DNA of 64,000 nt from Fragum whitleyi (GCA_948146395.1 OX411543.1:73867558-73931557); one strand, 5' to 3'. Positions 51,801 through 61,980 are shown, numbered from the stretch's first letter. The notes: generated from the sequence alone by a model not told the origin. Made by a program: numbers and translations.

Positions 51801-53785
51801 TATTTAGAAAAGAGTTGATAATGACGTCGCATTCGACGTTCTTGCTCCCCCGCCTACGTGCGGTGTCTATGTATCTGATTAGTCACTTTATAGCCGCTAT
51901 ATAACTTACAAATATGAAAATTTCCACATTTATTACACAGATGTTGCATTAAATAGATGTATAATTTTTATTTTGATAGTTCTCTTTTTTGAAGATTTAT
52001 AACCCCATTTTACGAATTTCTGGATCAACCCTCGTATTTGTTGATATATGAAACTGAAAATAAATAATTATCCCATGGTATTTGGAATATATGAAGCGTT
52101 TTTTAACGAAGAGTCTGTGAATTTTACGGTACTGTACATAAATTATACGTGTTTTGTATGAGAAAAAACATCTTACGAGGTTGGGGGAATTGATCATTGT
52201 TGAGGCTCTGCCGAGACAATTATCAATTCCCACAACCGAGTAAGATATTTTTCATATAACACACTAAGTACGTATTATGTTTATCTTATAACCTCTTTTT
52301 GTATTGTTTTCGTCGATGTTTCTAAAAGAAATGCAAGTTTCTAAAAATAAACGCATTATGTCATTGTTCTAAAAATATCAATGGGATATCATAAAATATC
52401 ATATGGGATGTTATCACACGGATATATGTATAGTTATAAGATAAAGAGCAATTTTTACATGATATATTCGTTTCTTTCAGCGCCTGACTTAATTGATTAT
52501 GACTGGGATTTTTTGCCGTACTTCAAAAATGTAAGTATATAGAAAAAAAATCAGAATTGTATCCAAGATTATATCCAAGATATATATATATATATATATT
52601 AAAACTTGAAAAAAATAAGTAAATGAACTATATCCGGTTTGTCCTCCGCCTGGTACTCAATTCAATGATCAAGGACAACTTTATTATTATTATTATTATT
52701 ATTAATATTAATCAAACATACAAGAGTGTTAGATCTATACGAAACGGAGACCGTTTTAGGACTGCAGAGACAAAATCGAAAATTAAACTCCAGGGACCCG
52801 TTTTAATAAACTTCTACAGAAAAAAATAATCGTAAGTCAAAATCACAAATCGTACCTGGTTAATTCATTCATTATTAGATCCTGCCTTTCAATATTTCTT
52901 TAGAAGACGATTCCAATGAGAGGACGCATGACAGAATTCCATATTTAGTTACTACTGGAAAAACATTTTTAATTTTTGACTTACGCAAAAAATGACTTTA
53001 AGATGTTTAGTGAAACGGTCACTAGAGGCTTATATGTGATGTAGAGTAAACGTCGATTTGGCAAAACGACATAGTTCTTATAATGCCAGAAACATTTTTA
53101 TTGTCAATCTTAATTTTAATACGATAGCATTACGTTCAGTTAATCTAAAAGAAGTTTTAGTAATATGCCTAAGCGGCTTGCAGTTTGTACAGTTAATTAC
53201 ATCATGAAATTGTCAACCATTCCGATCAAAACCATTCAAAATCACTCGCTCAGCGCTCAAATCATTCATTCAAATTACTCACTCCAATCAGTGAAAAGCT
53301 TCACATAAGCTTCGCAATCGTTCAAAATGATCGACATTTCAATGATATCGATCATATAATTGAATGATTGTATTGGCTGTTGTTGATTTTTTTAGCGTCT
53401 AATTTGTGCATGAAGAAGCAAAAAAGAGAAGTACGTTGATTTATAAACGGGAGGTAAACATTATCTATTATGTTTACCTCCCTTGAAAATCGTTAAAAAC
53501 TCACTCCACACAGTATCATTCCAAAATGATTCGTCTTGTATATTACATGACGTTGACCCGTATATGGTATCCCGCTCTGCACGTGTACTTTTGTAAACTT
53601 TGGTGCGTCCTGAACACTTGACAGGTTCCCTTTGGGGTAAAAATCTTGCCCATTTCACGGTGTGTTTTACACATTGACAGCCGATATATCAGGTGAGTGT
53701 TTCAGGTTCGACAGTCCGCTTGTTCTATTTTCAGCTGTACATAGAAGCGGAGATTGCTGCAGCAGACGTAACAGTGGGAAAATGA
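45138..53785 (+). CDS. Predicted secreted EF-hand-like protein, 150 residues (five exons)
   Basis: Exons 45,138-45,187, 48,521-48,651, 50,442-50,612, 52,481-52,530 and 53,735-53,785 sum to 453 nt with no internal stop; phases 2, 1, 1, 0 all match across GT-AG introns. Residues 1-16 (MSWIYITFVLAICLTL) are a signal peptide. Two EF-hand-like repeats follow: YEDMDMDDDNLT then LTNYFKAYTDF (exon 2) and NQWDMNITDGNLT then LALFNKIDNW (exon 3). Both share DM-x-x-x-D-x-NLT, a loop one residue longer than the canonical 12, and both are followed by a phase-1 intron, which points to exon duplication. The C-terminus (PDLIDYDWDFLPYFKN, LYIEAEIAAADVTVGK) resembles the segment after repeat 1. It is probably an extracellular acidic, possibly calcium-binding protein; I recognise no named family. 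Introns hold families A and C and a mariner-type element. Confidence 0.7.
45810..45925. repeat. Low-complexity T-run and G-run
   Basis: Two T homopolymers separated by GG, then about 10 G and GGTGGTGG. Open frames here (Phe/Gly or Lys/Pro) are artefacts. Confidence 0.95.
46722..46858. mobile_element. Palindromic MITE, arms ~65 bp
   Basis: TGCCCTGTGTTCAGGACGAC / TTACCCTGAGCGCAGGGC outside and CCCGCTTTGCACG / CGTGCAAAGCGGG at the centre (loop CAAGTGAA). One copy in the window. Confidence 0.75.
46859..48177. other. Intronic stretch without recognised repeats
   Basis: No exon in a compatible phase and no repeat terminus recognised, apart from ATGATGACGTCACTTA at 47,967, shared with 50,920 (AATGACGTCACTTAT). 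Confidence 0.35.
48178..48390 (+). repeat. Three identical 71-bp tandem copies
   Basis: The unit (ACCTTTAAATGCAATAAAAA ... AGTCTTTAAATAGG) begins at 48,178, 48,249 and 48,320, apparently without a single difference. Perfect identity implies very recent amplification or an assembly artefact. It ends 130 bp upstream of exon 2. Confidence 0.95.
48521..48651 (+). CDS. EF-hand-like gene, exon 2 (first EF-like repeat)
   Basis: Acceptor CCTTTTTCTTGTTCAG; C completes the codon AG+C (Ser). Encodes KCQNETKIRIIYEDMDMD, DDNLTIVTLLDLTNYF and KAYTDFLLT and ends G/GTGAGT at phase 1. Strong acidic loop. Confidence 0.75.
48671..49095. mobile_element. Family C element, copy 2, starting 20 bp after exon 2
   Basis: TACAGCTAGTAACATCGTAC to ATATTGTTAACTGTA. 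It matches 6,900-7,342 throughout, including ACACTCACTCAAACCATTCA and AAAGGGAAGTAATCAATATC. A (GTT)n run (49,103-49,130) follows. Confidence 0.85.
49131..50059. other. Intron 2 of the EF-hand-like gene, central part
   Basis: Contains the second AAAGCTTTTATTTC hairpin repeat at 49,858-49,925. Otherwise nothing recognised. Confidence 0.4.
50060..50350. mobile_element. Family A element, copy 5 (intron 2, near exon 3)
   Basis: TTTGTATGAGAAAAAATATC, the hairpin with CGAGGCTCTGCCGAG, then TTATCTTATAACC and GTATAGTTATAAGATGA. The extreme left ATACGTACTTAG is lacking. It ends 91 bp before exon 3. Confidence 0.8.
50442..50612 (+). CDS. EF-hand-like gene, exon 3 (second EF-like repeat)
   Basis: Acceptor ATTTTTTTCAG, completing G+AC (Asp). 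Encodes TLDFSAFDLIWGLVYDD, NQWDMNITDGNLT, ASDALALFNKIDNW and ends GACAGCCAAA/GTAAGT at phase 1. The exon end and donor are the first unit of the downstream minisatellite. Confidence 0.8.
50603..50852 (+). repeat. ~23-bp minisatellite made of the exon 3 splice-donor junction
   Basis: About 11 units of GACAACCAAAGTAAGTGAAT then GAA. The first is the real exon/intron junction (GACAGCCAAA/GTAAGT). GTAAGT is intact in units 1, 2, 4, 5, 6 and 10; others read GCAAGT, ATAAGT, GTAAAC, GTAAGC or ATAAAT. Use of any downstream copy would add an in-frame TGA (AGT AAG TGA), so only the first donor preserves the protein. Confidence 0.9.
51027..52036. mobile_element. Mariner-type element, 1.01 kb, 26-bp TIRs (intron 3)
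   Basis: 51,027-51,052 (TACGAGGGATGATCCAGAAG...) and 52,011-52,036 are inverted with two mismatches in 26. TACGAGGG with GATCCAGAA resembles mariner-like termini. Short plus-strand frames inside (51,331-51,585 and near 51,595-51,720) do not show a recognisable transposase, so it is a non-autonomous or decayed copy. Confidence 0.75.
52141..52445. mobile_element. Family A element, copy 6 (intron 3, 35 bp before exon 4)
   Basis: AATTATACGTGTTTTGTATG, then CATCTTACGAGGTTGGGGGA / TCCCACAACCGAGTAAGAT and GTATAGTTATAAGATAAA. Compensating changes keep the hairpin paired at CTTACGAGG/CGAGTAAG. It ends 35 bp before exon 4. Confidence 0.85.
52481..52530 (+). CDS. EF-hand-like gene, exon 4
   Basis: Acceptor TTTCTTTCAG, completing A+CG (Thr). 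Encodes PDLIDYDWDFLPYFKN and ends at phase 0 before GTAAGT. Aromatic and acidic, similar to the DTLDFSAFDLIW segment that opens exon 3. Confidence 0.7.
52531..53187. other. Intron 4 of the EF-hand-like gene, first part
   Basis: Holds an (AT)n run at 52,579-52,599 and an (ATT)n run at 52,681-52,705. No exon seen. Confidence 0.5.
53188..53545. mobile_element. Family C element, copy lacking the right end (intron 4)
   Basis: TACAGTTAATTACATCATGA, then ATCACTCGCTCAGCGCTC, GGGAGGTAAACATTATCTAT / TATGTTTACCTCCC, and ACTCACTCCACACAG. The central hairpin is nearly perfect here. Confidence 0.7.
53735..53785 (+). CDS. EF-hand-like gene, exon 5 (C-terminus and stop)
   Basis: Acceptor TTGTTCTATTTTCAG at phase 0. 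Encodes LYIEAEIAAADVTVGK followed by TGA (53,783-53,785). Phase match with exon 4 and a clean pyrimidine tract support it; short length keeps confidence moderate. Confidence 0.6.
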   Translation: MYIEAEIAAADVTVGK

Positions 53786-55452
53786 ACGCATTCGTAACCC
53801 TCAACGACGTCCGTTCTAATTTATTGTCTTAAGGATTCATGAAATCTTTGAAAAAAGATGTGGAATTTCTTTCTTCTTTCCAACCCTTGTATTCTAACGC
53901 GAATACAATCAGAGGTATCCTTGTCCCTCACTTGTAAATAATCAGTCTTAAAATGACGTCATCTAAAGCTGCTTCGCGGACAACTTTTGGTGGAATCGGT
54001 AAAGTTGTCTATTCATAAGCGGATTGTTCAGAAAACGGCGACCCATCGTTGAGTTTTACATTTAAGCCAAGATCTACTGTCTAGTCGCAGCGACGTCTTT
54101 AAGGTCTTTGAAGTCGTATTGAATCGATAACTAATAGGCGGTGACCGACCGGACTACGTCCGGTAATCGTTCGGATTTTGGCCGATTTTATACTCATCGC
54201 ATACGAATTGTTTGTCCTGTTGTGACCTTTCCACATCCTTTTTATATCGACAACGCATCGTCGACGTTTCACCGACTAGTCGTTGACATTCCGACGGAGT
54301 ATCGCCAGCACACTTCGTTCAATCTACCATGCAATTTCTGCTTCATGCATATCTTGCAAAGAATATAACATTGTCAAATAGGCGGTTTTATGTGACAGCA
54401 AAATGATTATTTTTCCCGGTATTGCCAACGCCTGGTTGACGTTATTGTCATTGTCATTGTCGTTATTAGAAGCTATTTTAAGACATAATGAAATATGTAA
54501 CGGCCAATATTGAGACAAATAGACTGTATGGACTAAGATCAGCTTGTACAGATCAGCAGTTTTTGCGCGTATATTTTGGCTTCATTTCGGTTACGAATTG
54601 TCAAGTTATTTGACGTCATTATCTTTCAAACACCCTCATTCAATCGAATTCAATCAAAATGTTTGTCCTGACCTGATTTTATGAATTCAAAGGTATTCAA
54701 AAGGTTTCAAGGTATTTAGAAAAACTTGAAGGACGTCAATTCATTTTAAACGCGTAGAGTTGAAGTTCACAACGTCGTTAAAAAATCATGCGTTACCAGG
54801 CAACTTTAGAACATTGAATATCTAAACCAGTTAAATATAACGAAATAAAAACGGTATGATATCGGAAATGTGGTCAATAACCAACAAAGGAAGTTTAGTA
54901 AAATACAGACGATTTTTTTTCAAATGGCGCGTTCTAACTTTACACATATACATGTATCAGCGGCGTCGCTGTTGCCGTTATTGTTGTTGTTCTTCTTCTT
55001 CTTCTTGTTGTTGTTGTTCTCAAAGCGAAACTATCGCGAACCGCATAACAAAGTTTAGTGGTAAATTCGGGGTTAACCATTATAATTACCGCCTAGCTTT
55101 TGTTGTGCGATTGGCGATTGTGCGATATATAATATAATGGTTAACCGCCAAGAGTTTAGAGTTAGTCCAAGGGAGGGCCACTATCCCTTGGGATTTTTTT
55201 TTTCCTTTCAATATGGGCCCGAGGAGGTGTCAAAAATAGCCGATATGGCCTATAGCAAACGAACCACGATATCATACAGTCGCCCTGGAAAAATGGTAAA
55301 ACATGCTCCATATGGTATAAAGCAGTATGGAAAGAAAATCGTAATCGGGGATTCCTACAGCGATTCCTTCTTATCCCTTAATAGCTATGTTTTTTAGATC
55401 ATATATGCGGTCACAGATGATCTCTTTTGATTCAGGTCCTTACAACTTGAAA
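53786..55452. other. Flank downstream of the EF-hand-like gene
   Basis: A (TTG)/(TTC) microsatellite at 54,975-55,020 generates Cys/Ser-rich frames. An 86-codon open frame at 55,137-55,397 has unbiased composition but no recognised domain. No clear poly(A) signal close to the stop codon. Confidence 0.35.
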
Positions 55453-55617
55453 CTTAAGGCAGTGGACCCAATAGTTCCACAATTTTTCAGGAGTAAAGAA
55501 CTTTAACAGTGTTAACCGGGGTTTCCTAATGATTTTCTTTAGGAAACCTCGGTCAACAGTGTGAAAGTTCATGCATTCCGAAATGCTGCGTATATATTAC
55601 GGTTCCGCTACCTTAAG
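55453..55617. mobile_element. Family F palindromic MITE, copy 2
   Basis: CTTAAGGCAGTGGACCC to GGTTCCGCTACCTTAAG with the centre GGTTTCCTAATGATTTTC / TTTAGGAAACC. A half copy (CATTAGGGAACCTCGATCAA to TTGCGGAAC) lies at 56,049-56,112. Confidence 0.8.
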
Positions 55618-56112
55618 GTAAGTAAGGGCAAAAGGTCACCCTAAACAAATCAATGCAATTGTTGTAATTTGAATCTATCATAACATTATTGAAATTCAGC
55701 AAACGATTTTTGTTTTGAAATACATGTATAAATGAACTCTATAAGAAAGCTATAGGTGTGTTCTCAAAACTGAGTCAATTACCATAGGCAAATCGGGCTT
55801 GAATAAAAAGCAAATGATATGAATTTAACATGACCCCTTCACTGCAATTATGAAAGTACATGTTTGGGTGAACCTAACGTTAAAAGACAGCAAAGGCGTT
55901 GGTCTAAAAGGGCAAATTTTAAATTTCTTAATGCGTTTTTTAACCTGTTTAGTCTATTTCGAACAAATGGGACGAGAATCTAACAGCAAAAGGTTTATTT
56001 CACGGCTCACCGCGCAAAATCTACCTATACTCGAAAGATCTAATGAAATTCATTAGGGAACCTCGATCAACATTGTGAAAGTTCATGGGTTCCAGATGTT
56101 GCGGAACTTACG

Positions 56113-57713
56113 TGTCTTGAAATCTTCTTTTCAGGGTTTTCATGCCACGCATCGATTTGATCGAAGGCATATTTTTAAACTGGTGATTGTCTGTCGTTCT
56201 ACTCGTCTTTCTGTCTGTTGGACTGTCTGTTGGACTGTCTGTCCGTCTGTCCACAAAACCTAACAAAAAAACTTAACATTACCAATACATTTAAGGTTTA
56301 TGTAAAGTGTTTGAGACCAAACTTAAAGGGCACTTCATTAGCCAAGAAAAAGCAGTATATCAAAATCGTGATTATCAAACTTGAAAGTCTGTAAATCAAA
56401 GCATCGACTTTTTACTCCCCACTGGTAAAGATAACGCACTGCATAAGTTTTAGAACCTCCCCCCCCCCTCCTCCCCCAGAAATTTCTATATCTGCGAATT
56501 AGGGTGCTCCGCTTTATTGAACGCCATTCATCTCAACTCGGCCGATTGCGTAATTATCCGGATCGGAGACATCGGAGATCGGCGAATGACTGTACGCCGG
56601 TAGGACTTTTCGCTTAGTAACGTTACTACTGCGCATGTATCAGAAGGCCTAAGCATTCTCTGCTGGACTAGATTCTATTCTTAAACTATTCCCTTAGTGC
56701 AGGATTCAGAGGGATGATGGGGGGGGGGGGGGGGGGGGCACGGAGCAGGGCCGGGTCAAACGAATCTCTTCTGCAGCCCAATTATTACATATACAGAATT
56801 ACATTTGAACAAAGCCGGTATGGCAGACAGCATAGACAATGATCAGCATTTTCACTTGTGCAGTCTGATCTTAGCATACACTGTCCGTGTTTTACCTAAC
56901 TTTCGTGGGGAAAAATCGAGACAGATGTGTTCAGTGAATAGACCAATATATCCAAAAATTTAGAAATTTATTAAGGCTTTAACAAAATCAGTTAAACCGT
57001 CTCTTTAAATTGAGCAGAATAATGGTTAATTGTAATTAATTGTTTATTGTATAATACCAACGAACCGCCTACATATATGTTAAAACACACTTAACTGGAA
57101 TCCGGGTCCACAGCAGGCAGGCGCCGTGATTGGTCAAATCTAAAGCCTTGGCATGATAAAATTGAAAAAAAAAATCTACAAATAGGAATCTATGTGAAAT
57201 GTTTATTTCAAGTGTCAAGCTGGAAAAGAATTAACATGAAACAGATTTACTACCAATTGTCAATTGAAATGTACATTTTCATGTTGTCAAACGATACTCT
57301 GAAATCAAGAAACAACATTTTGTGTCTCTCAATGTATTTTGCATTCTTCTTTTGCTTTCAAAGCCTGGGTGTAACAAATGTAGATATCAAGAATCATCTC
57401 AGGACCAATCTTATTTCAATACCTTCGTACAGAGGGTTTGATACATTGTAACAGCCGCGAAAATTGGTGATATCGATATTCGGGACTGCAGCCTCACTTT
57501 CATCATACAATATAGTTTACCTCGCTTTCATCGCACAGTATAGCTTGCCTCGTTTTGGAGAAAAATCCGTATTGCACAGCAGCCTCGTTCTGGTTGTAAA
57601 ATATGGATCTAGATATTTCACTCTCACTTGACGCAAAAGAACTGATGTCTTTGGTCTAAATTGTTTATGTGAGAAATAAATGTTCATCTTGAATAAAATT
57701 AGTGATATTGGAT
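56113..57713. other. Non-coding stretch with microsatellites
   Basis: A GTCTGTTGGACTGTCTG run (56,210-56,250), a C-rich patch (56,458-56,477), a poly-G run (56,719-56,738) and a CAGTCTGATCTTAG repeat trace (56,862). An 85-codon frame at 57,194-57,451 has no support. Confidence 0.35.
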
Positions 57714-57832
57714 TACCTGCGTTTAATTTCACTAACAACTCGCTCCAAACACTCATTCAATTTGATTCCAAATAATTCAAAAATCATTCATTATGTTCAC
57801 ATAATGAAATTTCACGTTGTTCTTAACCGTAT
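57714..57832. mobile_element. Family C fragment (right end)
   Basis: ATTTCACTAACAACTCGCTC, then AAATTTCACGTTGTTCTTAA ending CCGTA. About 119 bp of the right side of family C, directly beside family D copy 3. Confidence 0.65.
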
Positions 57833-57851
57833 TATAAGTATCGTTTCCGTT

Positions 57852-58107
57852 TGTGACCCGTCAAGCGAAAAGGGACCATCTGGGCAGTGCGTAAAGTGTC
57901 GACCCTTGTTAGACTGCGTTTATTGCGCAGAATGACTAGGGTCGAGACTTTTTGCACGTTGCTTAGTTTCTGAATCTAGATTGATCAATCTACCTTCCCG
58001 TGAAAGAAATTTTGAGAAGCGACCTCTTGTTGCCCAATGCTGGACCAAATTTCTTTCTCCAAAATTCAATTTACTGATTTCCCAGATGGTCCCTTTGACG
58101 GGTCACA
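57852..58107. mobile_element. Family D MITE, copy 3 (full length, 256 bp)
   Basis: TGTGACCCGTCAAGCGAAAA then GGGACCATCTGG is mirrored by CCAGATGGTCCCTTTGACGG then GTCACA, about 30-bp TIRs with one or two differences. The best preserved copy of the family. Confidence 0.85.
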
Positions 58108-58209
58108 TGTATAAGCTTTATCTAGCTTTTATATTATGCTCACACGTCTTTAATGACAGAGGTTAAAGACAGGTTAATTCATTCACACGTTGCTGAAATT
58201 GACAAGGAA
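57894..58209 (+). repeat. Left copy of a ~315-bp direct duplication
   Basis: From AAGTGTCGACCCTTGTTAGA to CTGAAATTGACAAGGAA. It is nearly identical to 60,003-60,316 and runs about 100 bp past the family D right end, so it is a duplication of a locus, not a fresh MITE insertion. Confidence 0.85.
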
Positions 58210-58490
58210 CAGAACAGAACAGAACAAATCTTTTATTTACATCCAAGTACATATATGTACAATTAGGACAAATAAATTGGAACATATGTAATAGTAAATT
58301 TAACATATCCGGTTATCCAAGACTTAAGATATAGAAAATATGTTCATGTTTCGAGGGATAGATTATTAACGAGTCTATTTTGGTCATCGAAGTAGTGTTA
58401 GAAATTGATCGAATACTGTAACTACAGTCACGAGAATCAGATCGCTAGCTAACACTTTCATTTTTTAAATTCAATTAATATCATTATAAT
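58207..58490 (-). repeat. Probable 5'-truncated LINE 3' end (minus strand)
   Basis: On the minus strand it ends GGATGTAAATAAAAGATTTG then (TTCTG)n with about four units. An AATAAA-type motif followed by a pentameric simple tail is typical of non-LTR 3' ends. No coding part is visible. Confidence 0.5.
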
Positions 58491-60002
58491 TATTTATTCA
58501 GGGGATGCTATAATGAAAACTTATGGGAATTGGTGAAACGGTTGCTCGGGCAACGGAAATCAGCAACCGCGGCTTGGGTTTGAGACAAGCCACTTTTGCA
58601 ATGATTTCCGAAGCAAATATTAAAGTCATTTGACCGGTAAAGGAGTTGAAATTAAGAATGCGGACTATATCCCCTTTTTGCCTCCTTGTCCGAAAAGAAA
58701 AGACAAGGGTGGAGTTGGGGAATTGATATAGAACATGGTTTAATGGAGCAGTTTACATTTCTTACGTGACATATGTTGCAGACATGAGTCTATAGGCCTA
58801 TAGCGTTTTTATTCTTAGGCAGATGCCGTCTGGACCACTCAGAACTATAAGCAAGGGGAGGTCCAACCGCCATCTACTTCAGATTTAATTTATTGTGACG
58901 TTAAAGAAGTTGTCCAATTTATAATGTAGGCCTATACATATTACATTGTTGCGGAACAGTTATGATAGACAATGATTTCCAATTGACTAGTTAATTATAT
59001 ATCTATATATTATTTTAGTGCGAACACATCCGTTGTCGATATAAAGAATAAGAGTGAAGATCTTGCCTACCCCAGGGGGATATTATACCTAACTAAAAAA
59101 ATCATGGCGGCTATGGTGCACCGTATTTTTGTTAACCCGTTCCCAGACTGTTCATTTTTTTAGACCATAGCTCTGAAAACATACGACAAGTGCCCAGTAT
59201 GTAAATCACGAGGAGTCATAGGGTAAGTTCATATCGGACTCGGTTTCGACCCGAGTTAACCGGGTTTCTATCAGAACGACCTCGGTTTAGACACTAGTGA
59301 TGTCATTTTAACCTTTCAACCTCGACGTTTCTGATCCTGGGTCAGGCCGGTGTTACTTGGGTTCCAAAATGGCGTCGAAAACAGTGCACAACAATTCGAT
59401 TACATAAAGCAAATGTTCTCTATTACTTTCAACGACAAATACTTTTTTCTTATTTCATATAGTATTTTGCACGAGTTTATCACATTTCTTAATGGGATAA
59501 CGATATTTCATGGTTAATTAATTTATGTAGCTGTAAATGTGTAGTTTGTTTACTACCACCAGTGGGTAACTCCGTTCACATGAATGCCCTTTCTGCGCAT
59601 GCATATTACAGCCAATTTTAGATTGTTACATCATCTCACGCGACTCCCGGGCTGCCATTTGAATTTCCCCATATATACTCAGAGGGCTTGTAACAACATA
59701 TACATTGCATTCAATGAATGAAATACTTGCATAAGTAGATAAACAAATAGTATTAATTCGGCAGACAGGGAGTATGTACCCGATTGCGCATGACACAATG
59801 CGATACACGAAGATTTGCATAACGGTGACCTGGCTGTGTTGGCCAATGATAAAAGATATGCCATGAGAACGTCACGGGCATATTGAGAAAGGAATATCAC
59901 GTGTTATGAAAAGACCGAGCTTGCGATGAACAAGGTTGTTTATGAATGAAGTTTCGTAAGTAGATTTGTTAAAACATTGTATTGAATTAAGGTATATGAA
60001 GT
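58491..60002. other. Non-coding stretch
   Basis: Nothing recognised. Minus-strand frames at 59,626-59,900 overlap each other in two frames and have no domain. Confidence 0.35.
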
Positions 60003-60316
60003 GAAGTGTCGACCCTTGTTAGACTGCGCTTAATGCGCAGAATGACTAGGGTCGAGATTTTTTGCATGTTGCTTAGTTCCTGAATCTAGATTGATCAATC
60101 TACCTTCCCGTGAAATTTTGAGATGCGACCTCTGGTTGCCCAATGCTGGACCAAATTTCTTTCTCCAAAATTTAATTTACTGAGTTCCCAGATGGTCCCT
60201 TTGACGGGTCACATGTATAAGCTTTATCTAGCTTTTATATTATGCTCACACGTCTTTAATGACAGAGGTTAAAGACAGGTTAATTCATTCACACGTTGCT
60301 GAAATTGACAAGGAAA
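60003..60316 (+). repeat. Right copy of the ~315-bp direct duplication (family D, 5'-truncated)
   Basis: Corresponds to 57,894-58,209, including GATGGTCCCTTTGACGGGTC and the flank ACATGTATAAGCTTTATCTA. One 9-base deletion (GTGAAATTTTGAG for GTGAAAGAAATTTTGAG, with further small differences) separates the copies. Confidence 0.85.
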
Positions 60317-61587
60317 TAAACATTAAAAATCACGACTATTCTGACTGATTAACACCCAGGGCGCCTTATGCCGTTTTTTCCATTTTGTTTGTTTGTTTGT
60401 TTGTTTGTTTGGCCTAAGTAACGGGTCGTTGCACTTAAGGTTTAGGTAAATCAGCTTTCATTTAGCCTATCTCGACTACGGAACCGTTTGTTGCTGTAGG
60501 TAAAATTTTATGAATATATGAAAACACAGTCCCCCGGGTTAAGACAAAGCTTTCCGAAATCACCGATATTCCTTGAGGGTAAATGTATTCATCGGTTAAT
60601 TTATTCATTGCGTAAGGTCAAATCATGTCAATAATTTCAGGTTATACTCGATAAAGGAAGCATATAAGATTAAGCTATACACTTTTCTATCGTAGGCGCT
60701 TTTATGGACCTCGACTATCATTGTTTGTAAATGACGTAATTATATATCGTAGTATACGGATCAAAATGAAATAATTTCAAAGTAAATATTCAATTTAAAG
60801 CAATCCTCGAGATTCGGGGTATTTCGTAGCACTAGAGGCTGATATCGTAACAGATCGAAGCTCATCATTGTAGATCGGTACGGCTCGAGCTAATATTGTC
60901 GCGTATCTCTTCCTAGTTCATCAGCAAGTATCGGGGCTGCTCGTAGTACATTGGCCTTATTCGAGTCTCATCATCGAAGCAGCCACGTCGATTCTTGTCT
61001 AGAATAACGAAGAAAAGCGTCGATTCGCCTCCTAGGAACAACGACGACGTACGTACCGATTTCATCACGATTTTAGAAATCGGATGAAAAAAATGTGGAA
61101 GTTGAAATTTTGGCCCCCATTCATTTTTAATCCCGATTTGATGCCGATTTGAGTCAGGAAGCACTACGACTCTTCCGAGGCACGCCGATTTCATACCAAT
61201 TTTGAAAATTTTGAAATCAAGATCAATTTGGGGCCATCAGAACCCGTGGATGGATAGGTGGGGATGGATGTTGGGATAAGTAACTCACATCCCTTTCCAT
61301 TCCGCTCGTAAAACAATTAACGATATCCATGTGAATGCGGATTCGACACAAAAGCCTGTTAGCGCTTTCTAATTCGTTGTGAAAAAATGTGTTTTAGGAC
61401 TGAGCTGATATTTTGAGCCTGATTTCGGTAAGACGCTTACGTCATTTTGACACATAAAGTATTTTGCAATTCTTTTAGGTCCTAACTTGCAGATTTTCGA
61501 ATTTTGTTGGTACATGACAATCATTTGTTTGTCTTACCGAGGCTTAAGACGCCCTGATTCTAGGGAACAGTTGCGCTCGTGACAATC
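60317..61587. other. Non-coding stretch
   Basis: A (TTTG)n run at 60,387-60,411. A 93-codon minus-strand frame at 60,913-61,194 lies in GC-richer sequence with repeated GAT/CGATTT words; no domain is recognised. Confidence 0.35.
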
Positions 61588-61980
61588 AGTAAACAGCATT
61601 GTGAAATTGACAAGGTGAATAATTTTGGAATTATTTTGGAATGAAATTGAATGAGTGCGTGGAGCGAATTTTGGGTGAATTTAAAGGGAAGTAATCAAAC
61701 CTAGCTAATTTTGTTCATCCTGAACAAAATTAGGAATATTTATTACCTCCCTTTTATAAAATATTCAGACAAGTTCTATAAAGAGCTTCTTATTTCTTCA
61801 AGAACAAATCAGGCGCTTATAATTTCAATTATTTCAGTGACTCGCGATCTTTTTTCTGTCTATATATATTTTAAAAGTAGTACTGATCTATTTTTTTAGT
61901 AATTTTTGAGCGAGTGTTTGGAATGAGTGAACTTAGCGCTGAGTGGGCGATTTAGAATGGTTTTGATGATTGATATCTGA
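61588..61980 (-). mobile_element. Family C element, inverted copy lacking one end
   Basis: AACAGCATTGTGAAATTGAC, GAATGAGTGCGTGGAGCGAA, AAAGGGAAGTAATCAA / TTATTACCTCCCTTTT around CTAATTTTGTTCATCC / GAACAAAATTAG, and GAGCGAGTGTTTGGAATGAG. Inverse of the 6,900-7,342 layout. Confidence 0.75.

Noticed and set aside
55137..55397. 86-codon open frame on the + strand (contains YGPEEVSKIADMAYSKRT)
   Set aside because: Its composition looks coding-like, but there is no domain I recognise, no clear splice acceptor, and a poly-T stretch interrupts its upstream half.
57194..57451. 85-codon + strand frame with a hydrophobic centre
   Set aside because: No recognised family, no splice partner; composition typical of AT-rich chance frames.
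60913..61194. 93-codon minus-strand frame
   Set aside because: Arises in sequence with repeated CGATTT/GATTT words; no domain or splice signals.
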